In this document: positions 36,728 through 47,707 of the stretch, piece after piece
Layout of the letters: each line of letters starts with the position of its first letter
Numbering within the stretch: position 1 is the first letter of the stretch
NCBI GenBank assembly: GCA_033763995.1
Contig: JANRJL010000066.1
Span: 1 to 64,000 of the forward strand
DNA: 64,000 nt
From: GCA-2737725 sp033763995
Lineage (GTDB): Bacteria > Pseudomonadota > Alphaproteobacteria > Rhodospirillales > Rhodospirillaceae
Reading direction: 5' to 3'
Made by a program: the position numbers and the translations under genes
Notes under the pieces: model-generated
The model's database searches: none
What the model was told of the DNA's origin: nothing
The model's input: the letters and a program-made list of their open reading frames with translations, nothing else

Positions 36728-37203
36728 GAACGTTGGTCCTTGTTGGTCTTGGCCATGAGCTTGTTCAACTCCGCCGACTCTTCGGCGCTCAGGCCCGCCG
36801 CGGCTTGGGTAACCCCGGCTTGCGCGCCCGCGCGTCGTAACCGTCGTGCCGCCATGAGGGCACCGATGCCCAGCAGCAAGGCCGGGCCCAGCCATAAGGC
36901 CAAGGTCTCGGCCGTGAAGCGCGGCTTGAGCAGCACGAAGTCGCCGTAGCGCTGCACCATGTAATTCACGACCTGCTCGTTGGAATCGCCGGCGGCAATA
37001 CGTTCCCGCACCAACAGGCGCATGTCCTTGGCCAACTCGGCGCTCGACTCATCGATGGTTTCGTTCTGACACACCACGCAACGCAAGGCCTTGCTCACTT
37101 CGCGCGCGCGCGCCTCCTGCGCGGGGTCGCCCAAACGTTCGTTGGGGTTGACGGCACCGGCGCTGGAGGCCGCGAGCAACAGTACAAGGACCAAACGCAT
37201 CAT
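36724..37203 (-). CDS. ccmH: Cytochrome c maturation thiol oxidoreductase CcmH
   Basis: The 159-residue protein has a signal peptide, the LRCVVCQNETIDESSAELAKDMR motif with Cys42 and Cys45, and a C-terminal membrane helix (about 108-126). It reduces or holds apocytochrome thiols before haem attachment. The start at 37203 overlaps the ccmG stop by 4 bp. Confidence 0.94.
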   Translation of the reverse strand: MMRLVLVLLLAASSAGAVNPNERLGDPAQEARAREVSKALRCVVCQNETIDESSAELAKDMRLLVRERIAAGDSNEQVVNYMVQRYGDFVLLKPRFTAETLALWLGPALLLGIGALMAARRLRRAGAQAGVTQAAAGLSAEESAELNKLMAKTNKDQRS

Positions 37204-37775
37204 GGGCGCAAACTCGCGATCAAGGGCTGCAACGTGTCGCGCCATATCTCGGGCGTGATGGGGCCGATGTGCTTGTAGCGAATGACGCCCGCGGCATCGA
37301 CCACGAAGGTCTCGGGCGCGCCGGTCACGCCCAAGGCAATGGCCGCGTGGCTGCGCGGGTCTTGGCCGATGCGCGCGTAAGGGTCGCCGTGTTGGGCGAG
37401 CCAGCGCGCACTGGCCGTGGGCTCGTCGCGCCAGGCGATGCCGTGGATCGGCACGTCGTCGGACTTGGCCAGCTCCATCAGCAGCGGATGCTCGGCCAGG
37501 CACGCCACGCACCACGAACCCCAGACGTTCACCAAACTCACCGTACCTTTGAGTTCGCTGGTCTTGATGCCCAGCGTGCCTTTGCCTTGGGCGCGGCCGG
37601 GCAGTGGCGGCAAGTCCATCTCGGGGAACGGCGTTTGCAGCAGGACGGTTGGCAACAGGCGCGGGTCCGCACCTTGCTGGACGTCCAGGAGGCGCTTGCC
37701 GAAAATGCCGACCAAGGCCGCGACAACCAGAAGCGGCACCAAAAAGGGCCAACGCTTTGCGGCCACGGCGGTCAT
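37200..37775 (-). CDS. ccmG: Thiol:disulfide interchange protein CcmG/DsbE
   Basis: The 191-residue protein has an N-terminal membrane anchor (9-25) and a thioredoxin domain with NVWGSWCVACLAEHP (Cys89, Cys92). The family segments GIAWRDEP and TGAPETFVVDAAG follow. CcmG keeps CcmH and apocytochrome c thiols reduced in the periplasm. The ATG at 37775 is 2 bp after the ccmF stop. Confidence 0.95.
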   Translation of the reverse strand: MTAVAAKRWPFLVPLLVVAALVGIFGKRLLDVQQGADPRLLPTVLLQTPFPEMDLPPLPGRAQGKGTLGIKTSELKGTVSLVNVWGSWCVACLAEHPLLMELAKSDDVPIHGIAWRDEPTASARWLAQHGDPYARIGQDPRSHAAIALGVTGAPETFVVDAAGVIRYKHIGPITPEIWRDTLQPLIASLRP

Positions 37776-37777
37776 GA

Positions 37778-39763
37778 CTATTCCGCCGGAACCGCGCCGG
37801 CGGGAAGGGCCGCGCGGCGCGGCGCGCCGATCCTCAAGCGCCGGTCGCTCAGCGACACCAAGCCGCCCAAGGCCATCAGCAGCACGCCGTACCACAGGCA
37901 AGGCACGAAGGGCTCGTAATAGATGCGCGCCACGAAGGCGCCTTGATCGCCGTCTTGATCGCCGATGACGGCGTAAAGATCGGTGAGGAAGGTGGTGTGA
38001 ATCGCCGCCTCGGTGGTTTGCTGGGGCGGCTGCAGGTAGTTGCGCTTTTCCGGCGTCAGCAGGGCGATTTCATCCTCGCCGCGAAACACGCGGTAGGTGC
38101 CTTCCACGGCGCTGTAGTTGGGACCAGGGATGCGCCGCGCGCCCTCGAACTGAAAGCGGTAGCCCGCCACTTCGATGCTCTCGCCGGGCTTGAGGGTTTC
38201 GATGCGTTCTTGTTTCCAGGCCGATGCGCCCGTCACGCCGACGATCAACACCGCCATGCCGAGGTGGGCGAGCGTCATGCCGTGGGCCGCGCGCGGTAAT
38301 TGCGCCGCCCGCTTCCAGCTCAGGGCGCCGTCGGAGGCGCGAATACGTCCCAGCCATTCGGTCACGGTGGCGATGGCCAGCCATCCAGCCAGGGCCATGC
38401 CGCCGCCGGCGGCCAGGTCGATCAGATCGCCGCCCGCCGCCACCCAGGTGCCCAGCGCGATCACGACGGTGGCCCCGCCCGCGAGCTTGAGGCGCTGCAG
38501 GGCTCCGGCCAGGTCGGCGCGCTTCCACGACAGGAACGGCCCGATTCCAGCCAAGATGACGAGTGGCGTCATGAGCGGCACGAAGACGGAATTGAAATAG
38601 GGCGCGCCAACCGACAGTTTGCCCAGCTCCAAGGCGTCGGCGATGAGCGGATAGAGCGTGCCCAGCAGCACGGTGGCCGCCGCCGTGGCCAGCAGCACGT
38701 TGTTGATCAGCAAGCCACCCTCGCGCGAGATGGGCGCAAAGGCGCCGCCGCCTTCCATGGCGGGCGCGCGCATCGCATAAAGGGTGAACGATCCGCCGAT
38801 GGCCGCCGCCAGCAACATCAGCACGAACACGCCGCGCGTGGGATCGGCGGCGAAAGCATGCACGGAGGTCAGAATCCCCGAGCGCACCAGGAAGGTGCCC
38901 AGGAGGCTGAGAGAGAAGGTGACGATGGCCAGCAGAATGGTCCAGCTTTTCAGGGCCTCGCGGCGTTCCACCACGATGGCCGAGTGCAGCAGCGCCGTGC
39001 CCGTGAGCCAGGGAATGAACGAGGCGTTCTCCACCGGGTCCCAGAACCACCAGCCGCCCCAGCCCAGTTCGTAGTAGGCCCACCAACTGCCGAGCCCGAT
39101 GCCGAGCGTGAGAAACATCCAGGCCGCCAAGGTCCACGGGCGCACCCAGCGCGCCCAGGCGGCATCGACGCGGCCCTCCAGCAGCGCCGCCACGGCGAAG
39201 GAGAAGGCCACGGAAAATCCGACGTAGCCCAGGTAGAGCATGGGCGGATGGAAGGCGAGGCCGGGGTCCTGCAGCAGCGGGTTCAATCCGTTACCCTGGG
39301 CGGGCGCGGGATCGATGCGCAGGAACGGGTTGGAGGTGAACAAGACGAACGCGATGAAGCCGAAGCCGATCAGGCCCTGCACCGCCAGCGCGCGCGCCTT
39401 GAGGCGGGCGGGCAGATTGCGGCCGAACAACGCCACGCAGGCGCCGAACAACGCCAGCACCGCGATCCACAGCACCATGGAGCCTTCGTGGTTGCCCCAC
39501 ACGCCGGAGATTTTATAAAGCAGCGGCTTGGCGGTGTGGGAATTCTCGAACACGCCCACCACCGAGAAATCCGAGGTGACGTAAGCGTGGGTGAGCGCGC
39601 CAAAGGCGATCAACGCCAGCGCGCATTGCACCAGGGCGGCGGGGGCGGCGAGGCCCATCCACGCCGCGTTGGCGCGGGCAGCCCCCGCCAAGGGCAGCGT
39701 GCCCTGCACCAGGGCCACGACCAACGCCACCGCCAGGGCAAAGTGTCCGAGTTCGATGATCAT
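37778..39763 (-). CDS. ccmF: Haem lyase subunit CcmF
   Basis: The 661-residue multi-span membrane protein attaches haem to apocytochrome c. The haem-handling WWD motif ELGWGGWWFWDPVENASF is at about 232-249, after GNHEGSMVLW and the conserved FHPPMLYLGY. A large C-terminal periplasmic loop and a final helix are present. The length is normal. Confidence 0.97.
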   Translation of the reverse strand: MIIELGHFALAVALVVALVQGTLPLAGAARANAAWMGLAAPAALVQCALALIAFGALTHAYVTSDFSVVGVFENSHTAKPLLYKISGVWGNHEGSMVLWIAVLALFGACVALFGRNLPARLKARALAVQGLIGFGFIAFVLFTSNPFLRIDPAPAQGNGLNPLLQDPGLAFHPPMLYLGYVGFSVAFSFAVAALLEGRVDAAWARWVRPWTLAAWMFLTLGIGLGSWWAYYELGWGGWWFWDPVENASFIPWLTGTALLHSAIVVERREALKSWTILLAIVTFSLSLLGTFLVRSGILTSVHAFAADPTRGVFVLMLLAAAIGGSFTLYAMRAPAMEGGGAFAPISREGGLLINNVLLATAAATVLLGTLYPLIADALELGKLSVGAPYFNSVFVPLMTPLVILAGIGPFLSWKRADLAGALQRLKLAGGATVVIALGTWVAAGGDLIDLAAGGGMALAGWLAIATVTEWLGRIRASDGALSWKRAAQLPRAAHGMTLAHLGMAVLIVGVTGASAWKQERIETLKPGESIEVAGYRFQFEGARRIPGPNYSAVEGTYRVFRGEDEIALLTPEKRNYLQPPQQTTEAAIHTTFLTDLYAVIGDQDGDQGAFVARIYYEPFVPCLWYGVLLMALGGLVSLSDRRLRIGAPRRAALPAGAVPAE

Positions 39764-39781
39764 CGTTTGAAGTTCATAATG

Positions 39782-40237
39782 TCACTTGTTGTCCGCGGCG
39801 GCGGATGTGCCCGGCTGCCAGTGTCCGTTGGCCTTGAGGGCCTCGGCCACCTCGGGGGGCATGTAGTTCTCGTCGTGCTTGGCCAGCACGTCGCTCGCCA
39901 CAAAAATCCCGTCGCGGCCCAGCGTGCCCTCGGCGACGATGCCTTGGCCCTCGCGGAACAGGTCGGGCAGGATGCCGGTGTAGCGGATGGAGAGTTTCTC
40001 CACCGTGTCGGTGACCGTGAAGCTCACGGTGTTGCCGTCCTTCACCACGCTGCCTTCCTCGACCAAGCCGCCCACGCGCAAGCGCTGTTGGGGCGCGATG
40101 GTCTTTTCCTTCAGCTCCGTGGGGCTGAAGAAAAACACCACGCTGTCCTCGGCCGCTGTCAAGATCAACGCCGTGGCCGCGAACAGGCCCAAAAGCCCGA
40201 GCGCGACGAAATACAGCCGCTGCGTCTTGCGGGTCAT
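39782..40237 (-). CDS. ccmE: Periplasmic haem chaperone CcmE
   Basis: The 151-residue protein has a membrane anchor (9-27) and a beta-barrel domain. LAKHDENYMPPEV contains the haem-binding His121 and Tyr125 (HxxxY). It accepts haem from the CcmABCD complex and passes it to CcmF. The ATG overlaps the ccmD stop by 4 bp. Confidence 0.97.
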   Translation of the reverse strand: MTRKTQRLYFVALGLLGLFAATALILTAAEDSVVFFFSPTELKEKTIAPQQRLRVGGLVEEGSVVKDGNTVSFTVTDTVEKLSIRYTGILPDLFREGQGIVAEGTLGRDGIFVASDVLAKHDENYMPPEVAEALKANGHWQPGTSAAADNK

Positions 40238-40413
40238 GGCGGGGCGGCGTCCTCGGCGCGGGTTTTCAGGGCGGCGAATTCATGCTCGCGGGCGCGCCAG
40301 GCGCGATAGGACGCCCACAGCACGCCGATCAGCCCGGCCGCCGCCAAGGCATAGGCCGGCCACACGAACCAGGCGTAACCGCCCATCTGAAAATATTCGC
40401 TTAAGGCTTGCAT
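40234..40413 (-). CDS. ccmD: Haem exporter small subunit CcmD
   Basis: This 59-residue protein begins MQALSEYFQMGGYAWFVWPAY, the typical CcmD N-terminus. It has one transmembrane helix (about 13-34) and a basic tail YRAWRAREHEFAAL. CcmD helps release holo-CcmE from the CcmABC complex. It lies between ccmC and ccmE exactly where expected, 6 bp after ccmC and overlapping ccmE. Confidence 0.92.
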   Translation of the reverse strand: MQALSEYFQMGGYAWFVWPAYALAAAGLIGVLWASYRAWRAREHEFAALKTRAEDAAPP

Positions 40414-40419
40414 GAGGGA

Positions 40420-41139
40420 TTACCCGGCGGCGGCCATGCTGAAGCGGGCGGTGCGGATTTTCGCGGCCAGCAATTCGGCGCGCACCCGCACAATCAGCAC
40501 GGCGATGAAGTAAAACTGAAACGCGCCGACCATCGTCAACAGCGGCCACAACATGGCGGCGTTCACGCTGAAGCCGCTCATGCCGAAGATGGCCGGCTGA
40601 TGTAGGGTGTTCCACCACTCCACCGAGTAGTGCACGATCGGCAGGTTGACCGAGCCCACCAGCGCCAGCAGCGCTTGGGCCTTGTCGCCACGTTCCTGAT
40701 CCTCGAAGGCATCGCCCAGCGCGATGTAGCCGAGATAGAGGAAAAACAAGATCAGCATGGAGGTCAGGCGCGCGTCCCACACCCACCACGTGCCCCACAT
40801 GGGCTCGCCCCACAGCATGCCGGTGACGAGACAGAGCGCCGTGAACATCGCGCCGATGGGGGCGGCGGCGCGGGCGACGATGTGGGCGATGGCGTGGCGC
40901 CAGATGAGGAACACCGCGCTGCCCCCGGCCATCACCATGTAAACGAACAAGCCCATCCAGGCCGACGGCACGTGCACATACATGATGCGCACCGTTTCGC
41001 CCTGCTGGTAATCGGGCGGCGAGGTCACCAGGGCCATGGGTAGGCCCACGACGAAACACAGCACGCTTATGCCGACCGCCCACGGATAAACCGCGTTGGC
41101 GATGCGCATGAAAAACGTCGGGTTGGCGAACTTGTGCAT
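40420..41139 (-). CDS. ccmC: Haem-handling membrane protein CcmC
   Basis: The 239-residue protein has six membrane helices, the WWD motif MWGTWWVWDARLTS (about 114-126), and the conserved histidines in MYVHVPSAW (His56) and VHYSVEWW. It loads haem onto CcmE. The ATG at 41139 (MHKFANPTFFMRIANAVYPW) is the standard start; a longer frame adds 20 unrelated residues. Confidence 0.96.
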   Translation of the reverse strand: MHKFANPTFFMRIANAVYPWAVGISVLCFVVGLPMALVTSPPDYQQGETVRIMYVHVPSAWMGLFVYMVMAGGSAVFLIWRHAIAHIVARAAAPIGAMFTALCLVTGMLWGEPMWGTWWVWDARLTSMLILFFLYLGYIALGDAFEDQERGDKAQALLALVGSVNLPIVHYSVEWWNTLHQPAIFGMSGFSVNAAMLWPLLTMVGAFQFYFIAVLIVRVRAELLAAKIRTARFSMAAAG

Positions 41140-41250
41140 GGTCTCAGTCCAGGAATAGCGCGCGGTTGTCGCATCCCATATCGGCCCGCTCAAGGGCAAT
41201 CGAAAGGCGCCCCGGAAAGGCCCTTAATTCCTTGAGATTCATCAAGAAAT

Positions 41251-41916
41251 CTATTCCGCCGCTTGGCGCAGGGCGATACTCGCCGCCCACGGGCACAAGG
41301 TCACCGCCAGCACCAAAAGTCCGCCCAAAACGCTGTAGGGCGCGCTGCTTTCGATGCCGATGATGGCCGCTTCCACGGCGGCCGCGCCGAAGATCAGCAC
41401 CGGCACATAGAGCGGCAGCAACAGCAGCGACAACAACACGCCGCCGCGCCGCGCGCCCAGCACGATGGCCGCCCCCACCGCCCCCAGCAGGCTCAAGACC
41501 GGCGTGCCCAAGGCCAGCGAGATCAGCAGGGGCACGTAGCCAAGCGCGGGCATCTGCAACGCGAGCGCCACGGCGGGGGCGACGATCAACAACGGCACGC
41601 CGGTTGTCAGCCAATGCGAGAGCGTTTTCGCCAGCACGATGGCCATGGGCTCGGCGCCGCTGATGAGCAACTGGTCGAGCGTGCCGTCCTCGTGGTCCAT
41701 GGCGAACATGCGTTCCAGCGACAACAACGCGGCCAGCAGCGCCGTGGTCCACACCACGCCCGCCGAGATGCGCGCCTGGACGTTGGCCTCGGCCCCCACG
41801 CCGAAGGCGAACATGGTGGCGGCAGCCGCGAAGAAGGCGATGATGGTCATGACATCGCCCTGGCTGCGCAGCGCCAGCGTGAGATCGCGTTTCAGGATGG
41901 CGGCAAAACCGTTCAT
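41251..41916 (-). CDS. ccmB: Haem ABC exporter permease CcmB
   Basis: The 221-residue permease has six hydrophobic segments and the family signature LERMFAMDHEDGTLDQLLISG. With CcmA it forms the ABC part of the CcmABCD complex that releases holo-CcmE. Its ATG overlaps the ccmA stop by 4 bp. The 111-bp gap to ccmC is the only break in the run and might hold a secondary promoter. Confidence 0.95.
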   Translation of the reverse strand: MNGFAAILKRDLTLALRSQGDVMTIIAFFAAAATMFAFGVGAEANVQARISAGVVWTTALLAALLSLERMFAMDHEDGTLDQLLISGAEPMAIVLAKTLSHWLTTGVPLLIVAPAVALALQMPALGYVPLLISLALGTPVLSLLGAVGAAIVLGARRGGVLLSLLLLPLYVPVLIFGAAAVEAAIIGIESSAPYSVLGGLLVLAVTLCPWAASIALRQAAE

Positions 41917-42572
41917 GCGGCGGCCCTGCCGTTCATGCGCGCCGGATCGAGCGTGAGGGACGCAGCGCCGGGCAATAGCGTTTCGCCGTGGCTTGCCAGC
42001 ACCACCAGGCCGCCGCGCTGTAAATGGCTCTGCAGGGCCGTTTTCAGGGCCAGTTGCGCGGCGTCGTCGAGCGTGTTGACGGGTTCGTCCAGCAGCCACA
42101 GTTGCGCGCCGCTCACCAACAGCCGTGCCAGCGCGACGCGGTGGCGTTGGCCCGCCGACAGCACGCGGCCTGGCAACTCGGCGAGACGATCCAATGCATA
42201 CGCAGAGATTGCGGCGTCGACGGATGATGCCGGTGCGTTGCGCAGCTCGGCCCAGAACTGCAAATTCTCGCGCACGCTTTGCGCGGGCTTCACCGCATCG
42301 AGATGCGAGGCAAATCCCAGCCGCGCACCGTGAACAGGCAAATCCTCGGCGATGTCGGCGCCGTTCCAAGTGAGCCTGCCCGCGACCGCGCGCGCGAGGC
42401 CCGCCATGAGGCGCAGCAGCGTGGTCTTTCCGCTGCCGTTGGGTCCGCGCAGCACCAAGGCTTCGCCCGCGGCGACGCGGAACGACACATCGCTCAGCAC
42501 CAAGCGCCCGCCGCGCCGGCAGCTTAAGCCCGCGCCGGAAAATACTGCTGTGGTGAAAGGAGGTTCCGCCAT
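41913..42572 (-). CDS. ccmA: Haem ABC exporter ATP-binding protein CcmA
   Basis: The 219-residue ATPase has Walker A RGPNGSGKTTLL (43-50), a signature region LSAGQRHRVALARL and Walker B LWLLDEPVNTLD. ATP hydrolysis frees holo-CcmE from CcmC and CcmD. The ATG at 42572 has AAGGAGG-like sequence on the opposite strand only, but it gives the standard CcmA N-terminus. It is the first gene of the run and divergent from acnA. Confidence 0.95.
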   Translation of the reverse strand: MAEPPFTTAVFSGAGLSCRRGGRLVLSDVSFRVAAGEALVLRGPNGSGKTTLLRLMAGLARAVAGRLTWNGADIAEDLPVHGARLGFASHLDAVKPAQSVRENLQFWAELRNAPASSVDAAISAYALDRLAELPGRVLSAGQRHRVALARLLVSGAQLWLLDEPVNTLDDAAQLALKTALQSHLQRGGLVVLASHGETLLPGAASLTLDPARMNGRAAA

Positions 42573-43000
42573 GGGCGGACCATATAACAAACTTGAGCGG
42601 CCGCGCGGCGGCAAAAAAGTCCGGCGGTCGGGCCGTTGGGGTTGGAGGGGGAGAGGGTGGCGCCGACCGCCGGGTAGGACACTCATGTCGGTGCGGTAGG
42701 GGAAGTACCGGCCCGACAGGCATCGGCGGGGTCCGAAGGAGCCAAGACCGTCGCCTCCGCTTTCGAGGATCAAATTGCCCGCCAAATGTGGCGGGAATCG
42801 GGTCCCGGGCATGACAAAACCGTGAGGTTATGTGCTAGGGCTCCGCGCGAAATTTGCTATTTCAGCCAAGGGCTTGGCCGAGTTCTCCACAGCGCGCCCC
42901 CTGGACAAGGGGGCCGGGATATGGATGATGCCTGAAACGGGCCCCGCGTCTCGCGCGGGAACGTCAATCAATAACCGCCGCCTTTGTATGGGGAACACCG
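42573..43000. other. Divergent region between ccmA and acnA with two hairpins
   Basis: No gene is supported in these 428 bp. On the acnA side there are two strong inverted repeats: CCCGCCA/TGGCGGG with a 4-nt loop (42778-42795) and GCCCCCT/AGGGGGC with a 5-nt loop (42896-42914). They lie 206 and 87 bp before the acnA start and could form structure in its leader. A TTCTCCACA (42882-42890) resembles a DnaA box at 8 of 9 positions. No clear promoter pair was found. Confidence 0.5.
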
Positions 43001-45691
<2,691 letters not shown>

Positions 45692-45718
45692 GCCTCACGC
45701 ATTTTTCTTACCAAGCTT

Positions 45719-45756
45719 AACCCCGCGTCATATGATGACGCGGGGTTCTTCTTTTT
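45719..45756 (+). terminator. Intrinsic terminator after acnA
   Basis: AACCCCGCGTCA (45719-45730) and TGACGCGGGGTT (45736-45747) form a perfect 12-bp stem with a TATGA loop, followed by CTTCTTTTT. Confidence 0.93.
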
Positions 45757-45769
45757 GCGGAGGCCGACC

Positions 45770-47026
45770 ATGCACATCAATCGCCGCACGCTCATTGCCG
45801 GGGCCGGGATGGCAGCGTTGTCCGTTCGCGCGTCATGGGCCGCGACCAAAGTCCTGCCCACCGCCAGCCCCAAGTCCATGGGCTTCGATGCGGAACGCTT
45901 GAAGCGGATTCCCGCAGCACTGCAGCGGCATATCGATGCCGGCGAGGCGCCGGGGTTTCTGGCCGCCGTCATGCGAAACGGCAAGCTCGTGTCGTTCGAT
46001 GCGCTCGGCTACCGCGACATCGCCGCCAAGACGCCCATGACGCGCGATACCATCTTCCGCATCATGTCCATGACCAAGCCGATCGTTTCCGTGGCGGCCA
46101 TGATTCTGGCCGAGGAAAACCGCCTGCGGCTCACTGACCCGGTCGCGAGGTTCATTCCGGCTTTCGCCAAACAGCAGGTCTATGTCAGCGGCGAAGGCGA
46201 GGGCATGGTGCTGGCCCCGGCCAAGCGCCAGGTGCAGGTGCGCAACCTGCTGATGCACACGTCGGGATATTCCTATGGCCTTGGCGCCCATCCGGTGGCC
46301 GAGCTGCAGCGCAGGCGCGGGCCGCGGCTCGAGACCTCCGACTCGCTCGCGGCTTTTTGCGATGCCGCGGCCGCCCTGCCGCTGATGTTCGAGCCGGGCA
46401 CGCAGTGGCAGTACGGCATTTCCACCGACCTCCTGGGCCGCGTCGTCGAAGTGGCCTCGGGCATGACGCTGCCGGAGTTTCTGCGGGAGCGGATTTTCGC
46501 GCCCCTCGGCATGACCGACACCGCGTTCTTCGTGGCGCCCGACAAGGCCGCCCGCTTCGCCAACCGCTACGCCATCAAGGACGGCGCGCTCGCGCTGCAC
46601 GAGGACGCCAAGACCAGCCGTTTTCTCAAGGCGCCCAAGGTGCCCTCGGGCGGCGGCGGGCTTACGTCCACGGCGGATGATTACCTGCGCTTCGCCGCCA
46701 TGCTGCTGAACGAGGGCGAGCTGGACGGCGCGCGCATCCTCGCGCCCCAAACCGTGCGCCTGATGCGCGCGAACCATCTGTCCGAGGCCATCACCGAGGC
46801 GCGCGACACGGGCTTCGGGCTCGGCTTCGGCGTGGACATCGCGGGCGCCAACCGCAGCTACTACGGCGGCGACGGCACGTACCATTGGGGGGGCGCCAAC
46901 CGCACCCACTTCTGGGTTGATCCGGCCAACAAAATCGTCGGGCTGTCGATGACGCAGATGGACCCCTTCGATAATTTGTTCGAGGAGGACATGCGCGCGC
47001 TGACCTACCAGGCGTTCATGGGGTAG
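45770..47026 (+). CDS. Tat-exported serine hydrolase of the class C beta-lactamase/esterase family
   Basis: The 418-residue protein starts at 45770 with CGGAGG upstream. NRRTLIAGAGMAALS is a twin-arginine signal, cleaved near ASWA. The mature enzyme has the SxxK motif SMTK (Ser100, Lys103), the tyrosine YGIS (Tyr215), and YHWGGANRT at the place of the KTG motif, as in EstB-type esterases. A beta-lactam target is possible, but an ester or peptide substrate is more likely. It stands alone after the acnA terminator. Confidence 0.87.
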   Translation: MHINRRTLIAGAGMAALSVRASWAATKVLPTASPKSMGFDAERLKRIPAALQRHIDAGEAPGFLAAVMRNGKLVSFDALGYRDIAAKTPMTRDTIFRIMSMTKPIVSVAAMILAEENRLRLTDPVARFIPAFAKQQVYVSGEGEGMVLAPAKRQVQVRNLLMHTSGYSYGLGAHPVAELQRRRGPRLETSDSLAAFCDAAAALPLMFEPGTQWQYGISTDLLGRVVEVASGMTLPEFLRERIFAPLGMTDTAFFVAPDKAARFANRYAIKDGALALHEDAKTSRFLKAPKVPSGGGGLTSTADDYLRFAAMLLNEGELDGARILAPQTVRLMRANHLSEAITEARDTGFGLGFGVDIAGANRSYYGGDGTYHWGGANRTHFWVDPANKIVGLSMTQMDPFDNLFEEDMRALTYQAFMG

Positions 47027-47036
47027 GGGCTTCGGC

Positions 47037-47369
47037 TCAGGTCAAGCCCAACGTCCATCGCAGCGCAAGATCGATAGCCGCCATTTGATCAGCGGCGACA
47101 ACGCCGGCAATCTTTCCCAACCGCCGCCTTGGCAAGGACAAGATTTTGTCTGTCATAACCTGAGATATGACTTTAAGGCCATTCTCGTCAGTCGGCTCAA
47201 GATCGACCCGGAATGTCCTTTCTCCGCGCACATCGCTCGTCAAAAGACAAACCGAGACCGTGTCGTGATCGGGATTGAGCATGTCGGACTGAACGACCAC
47301 AGCCGGGCGTGGCTTGCCGAAGTCTCCGGGCGCCGCGACGATGAGAATCTGCCCGCGCCTTATTTCCAC
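47037..47369 (-). CDS. MazF/PemK-type endoribonuclease toxin
   Basis: The 110-residue protein begins MEIRRGQILIVAAPGDFGKPRPAVVVQSD, the MazF/PemK core with the conserved KPRPAVV. VISQVMTDKILSLPRRRLGKIAGVV is the second family segment. These toxins cut mRNA or rRNA at short sequences. The start overlaps the antitoxin by 10 bp. Confidence 0.88.
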   Translation of the reverse strand: MEIRRGQILIVAAPGDFGKPRPAVVVQSDMLNPDHDTVSVCLLTSDVRGERTFRVDLEPTDENGLKVISQVMTDKILSLPRRRLGKIAGVVAADQMAAIDLALRWTLGLT

Positions 47370-47644
47370 TCGTCCATATCCTCAGCCGCGGCTTCGATAA
47401 ACGCGATGGCCTCGCGTTCTCCTGGCGTGCCGCGCAAGGCTTCTACATCGCGTCGAACTCGCGCGATAAACGCCGGATCGTTGGTATCCGGCACCCACGT
47501 CTGGACAAGCTTGAAGCCCTTGGCGCGCATGCGGGCGCGGAAAGCGCGCATCTTTTCCGCCGCGGTCTTGGCGCGACGGGGCTTGCCCGCTGCCGCGCGC
47601 TTGTCCTGCGTCCGCGCTGACTTCTTCCTTGCCGCCGTTGCCAT
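47360..47644 (-). CDS. MazE-like antitoxin (DUF3018)
   Basis: The 94-residue protein has a basic N-terminal tail and then MRAFRARMRAKGFKLVQTWVPDTNDPAFIARVRRDVEALRG, the DUF3018 pattern. The acidic tail EAIAFIEAAAEDMDEW probably binds the toxin. The ATG at 47644 has GAGGAGA upstream; a longer frame was rejected. A 14-bp palindrome lies 17 bp upstream. Confidence 0.85.
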   Translation of the reverse strand: MATAARKKSARTQDKRAAAGKPRRAKTAAEKMRAFRARMRAKGFKLVQTWVPDTNDPAFIARVRRDVEALRGTPGEREAIAFIEAAAEDMDEWK

Positions 47645-47660
47645 AATCTGGTCTCCTCTT

Positions 47661-47674
47661 GGTAACATGTTACC
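47661..47674. promoter_or_regulatory. Perfect palindrome upstream of the MazEF-like pair
   Basis: GGTAACATGTTACC is a perfect 14-bp palindrome, 17 bp before the antitoxin start and 34 bp before the divergent hydrolase-fold gene. It is the likely operator of the toxin-antitoxin unit and could also influence the gene at 47708. Confidence 0.65.
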
Positions 47675-47707
47675 ATTCTTGAGTCCGATTTTCCAGGTCT
47701 TCCGACC

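Noticed and set aside
38300..40309. 669-codon plus-strand frame opposite ccmF/ccmE
   Set aside because: Antisense shadow; the ccm genes on the other strand have complete family motifs.
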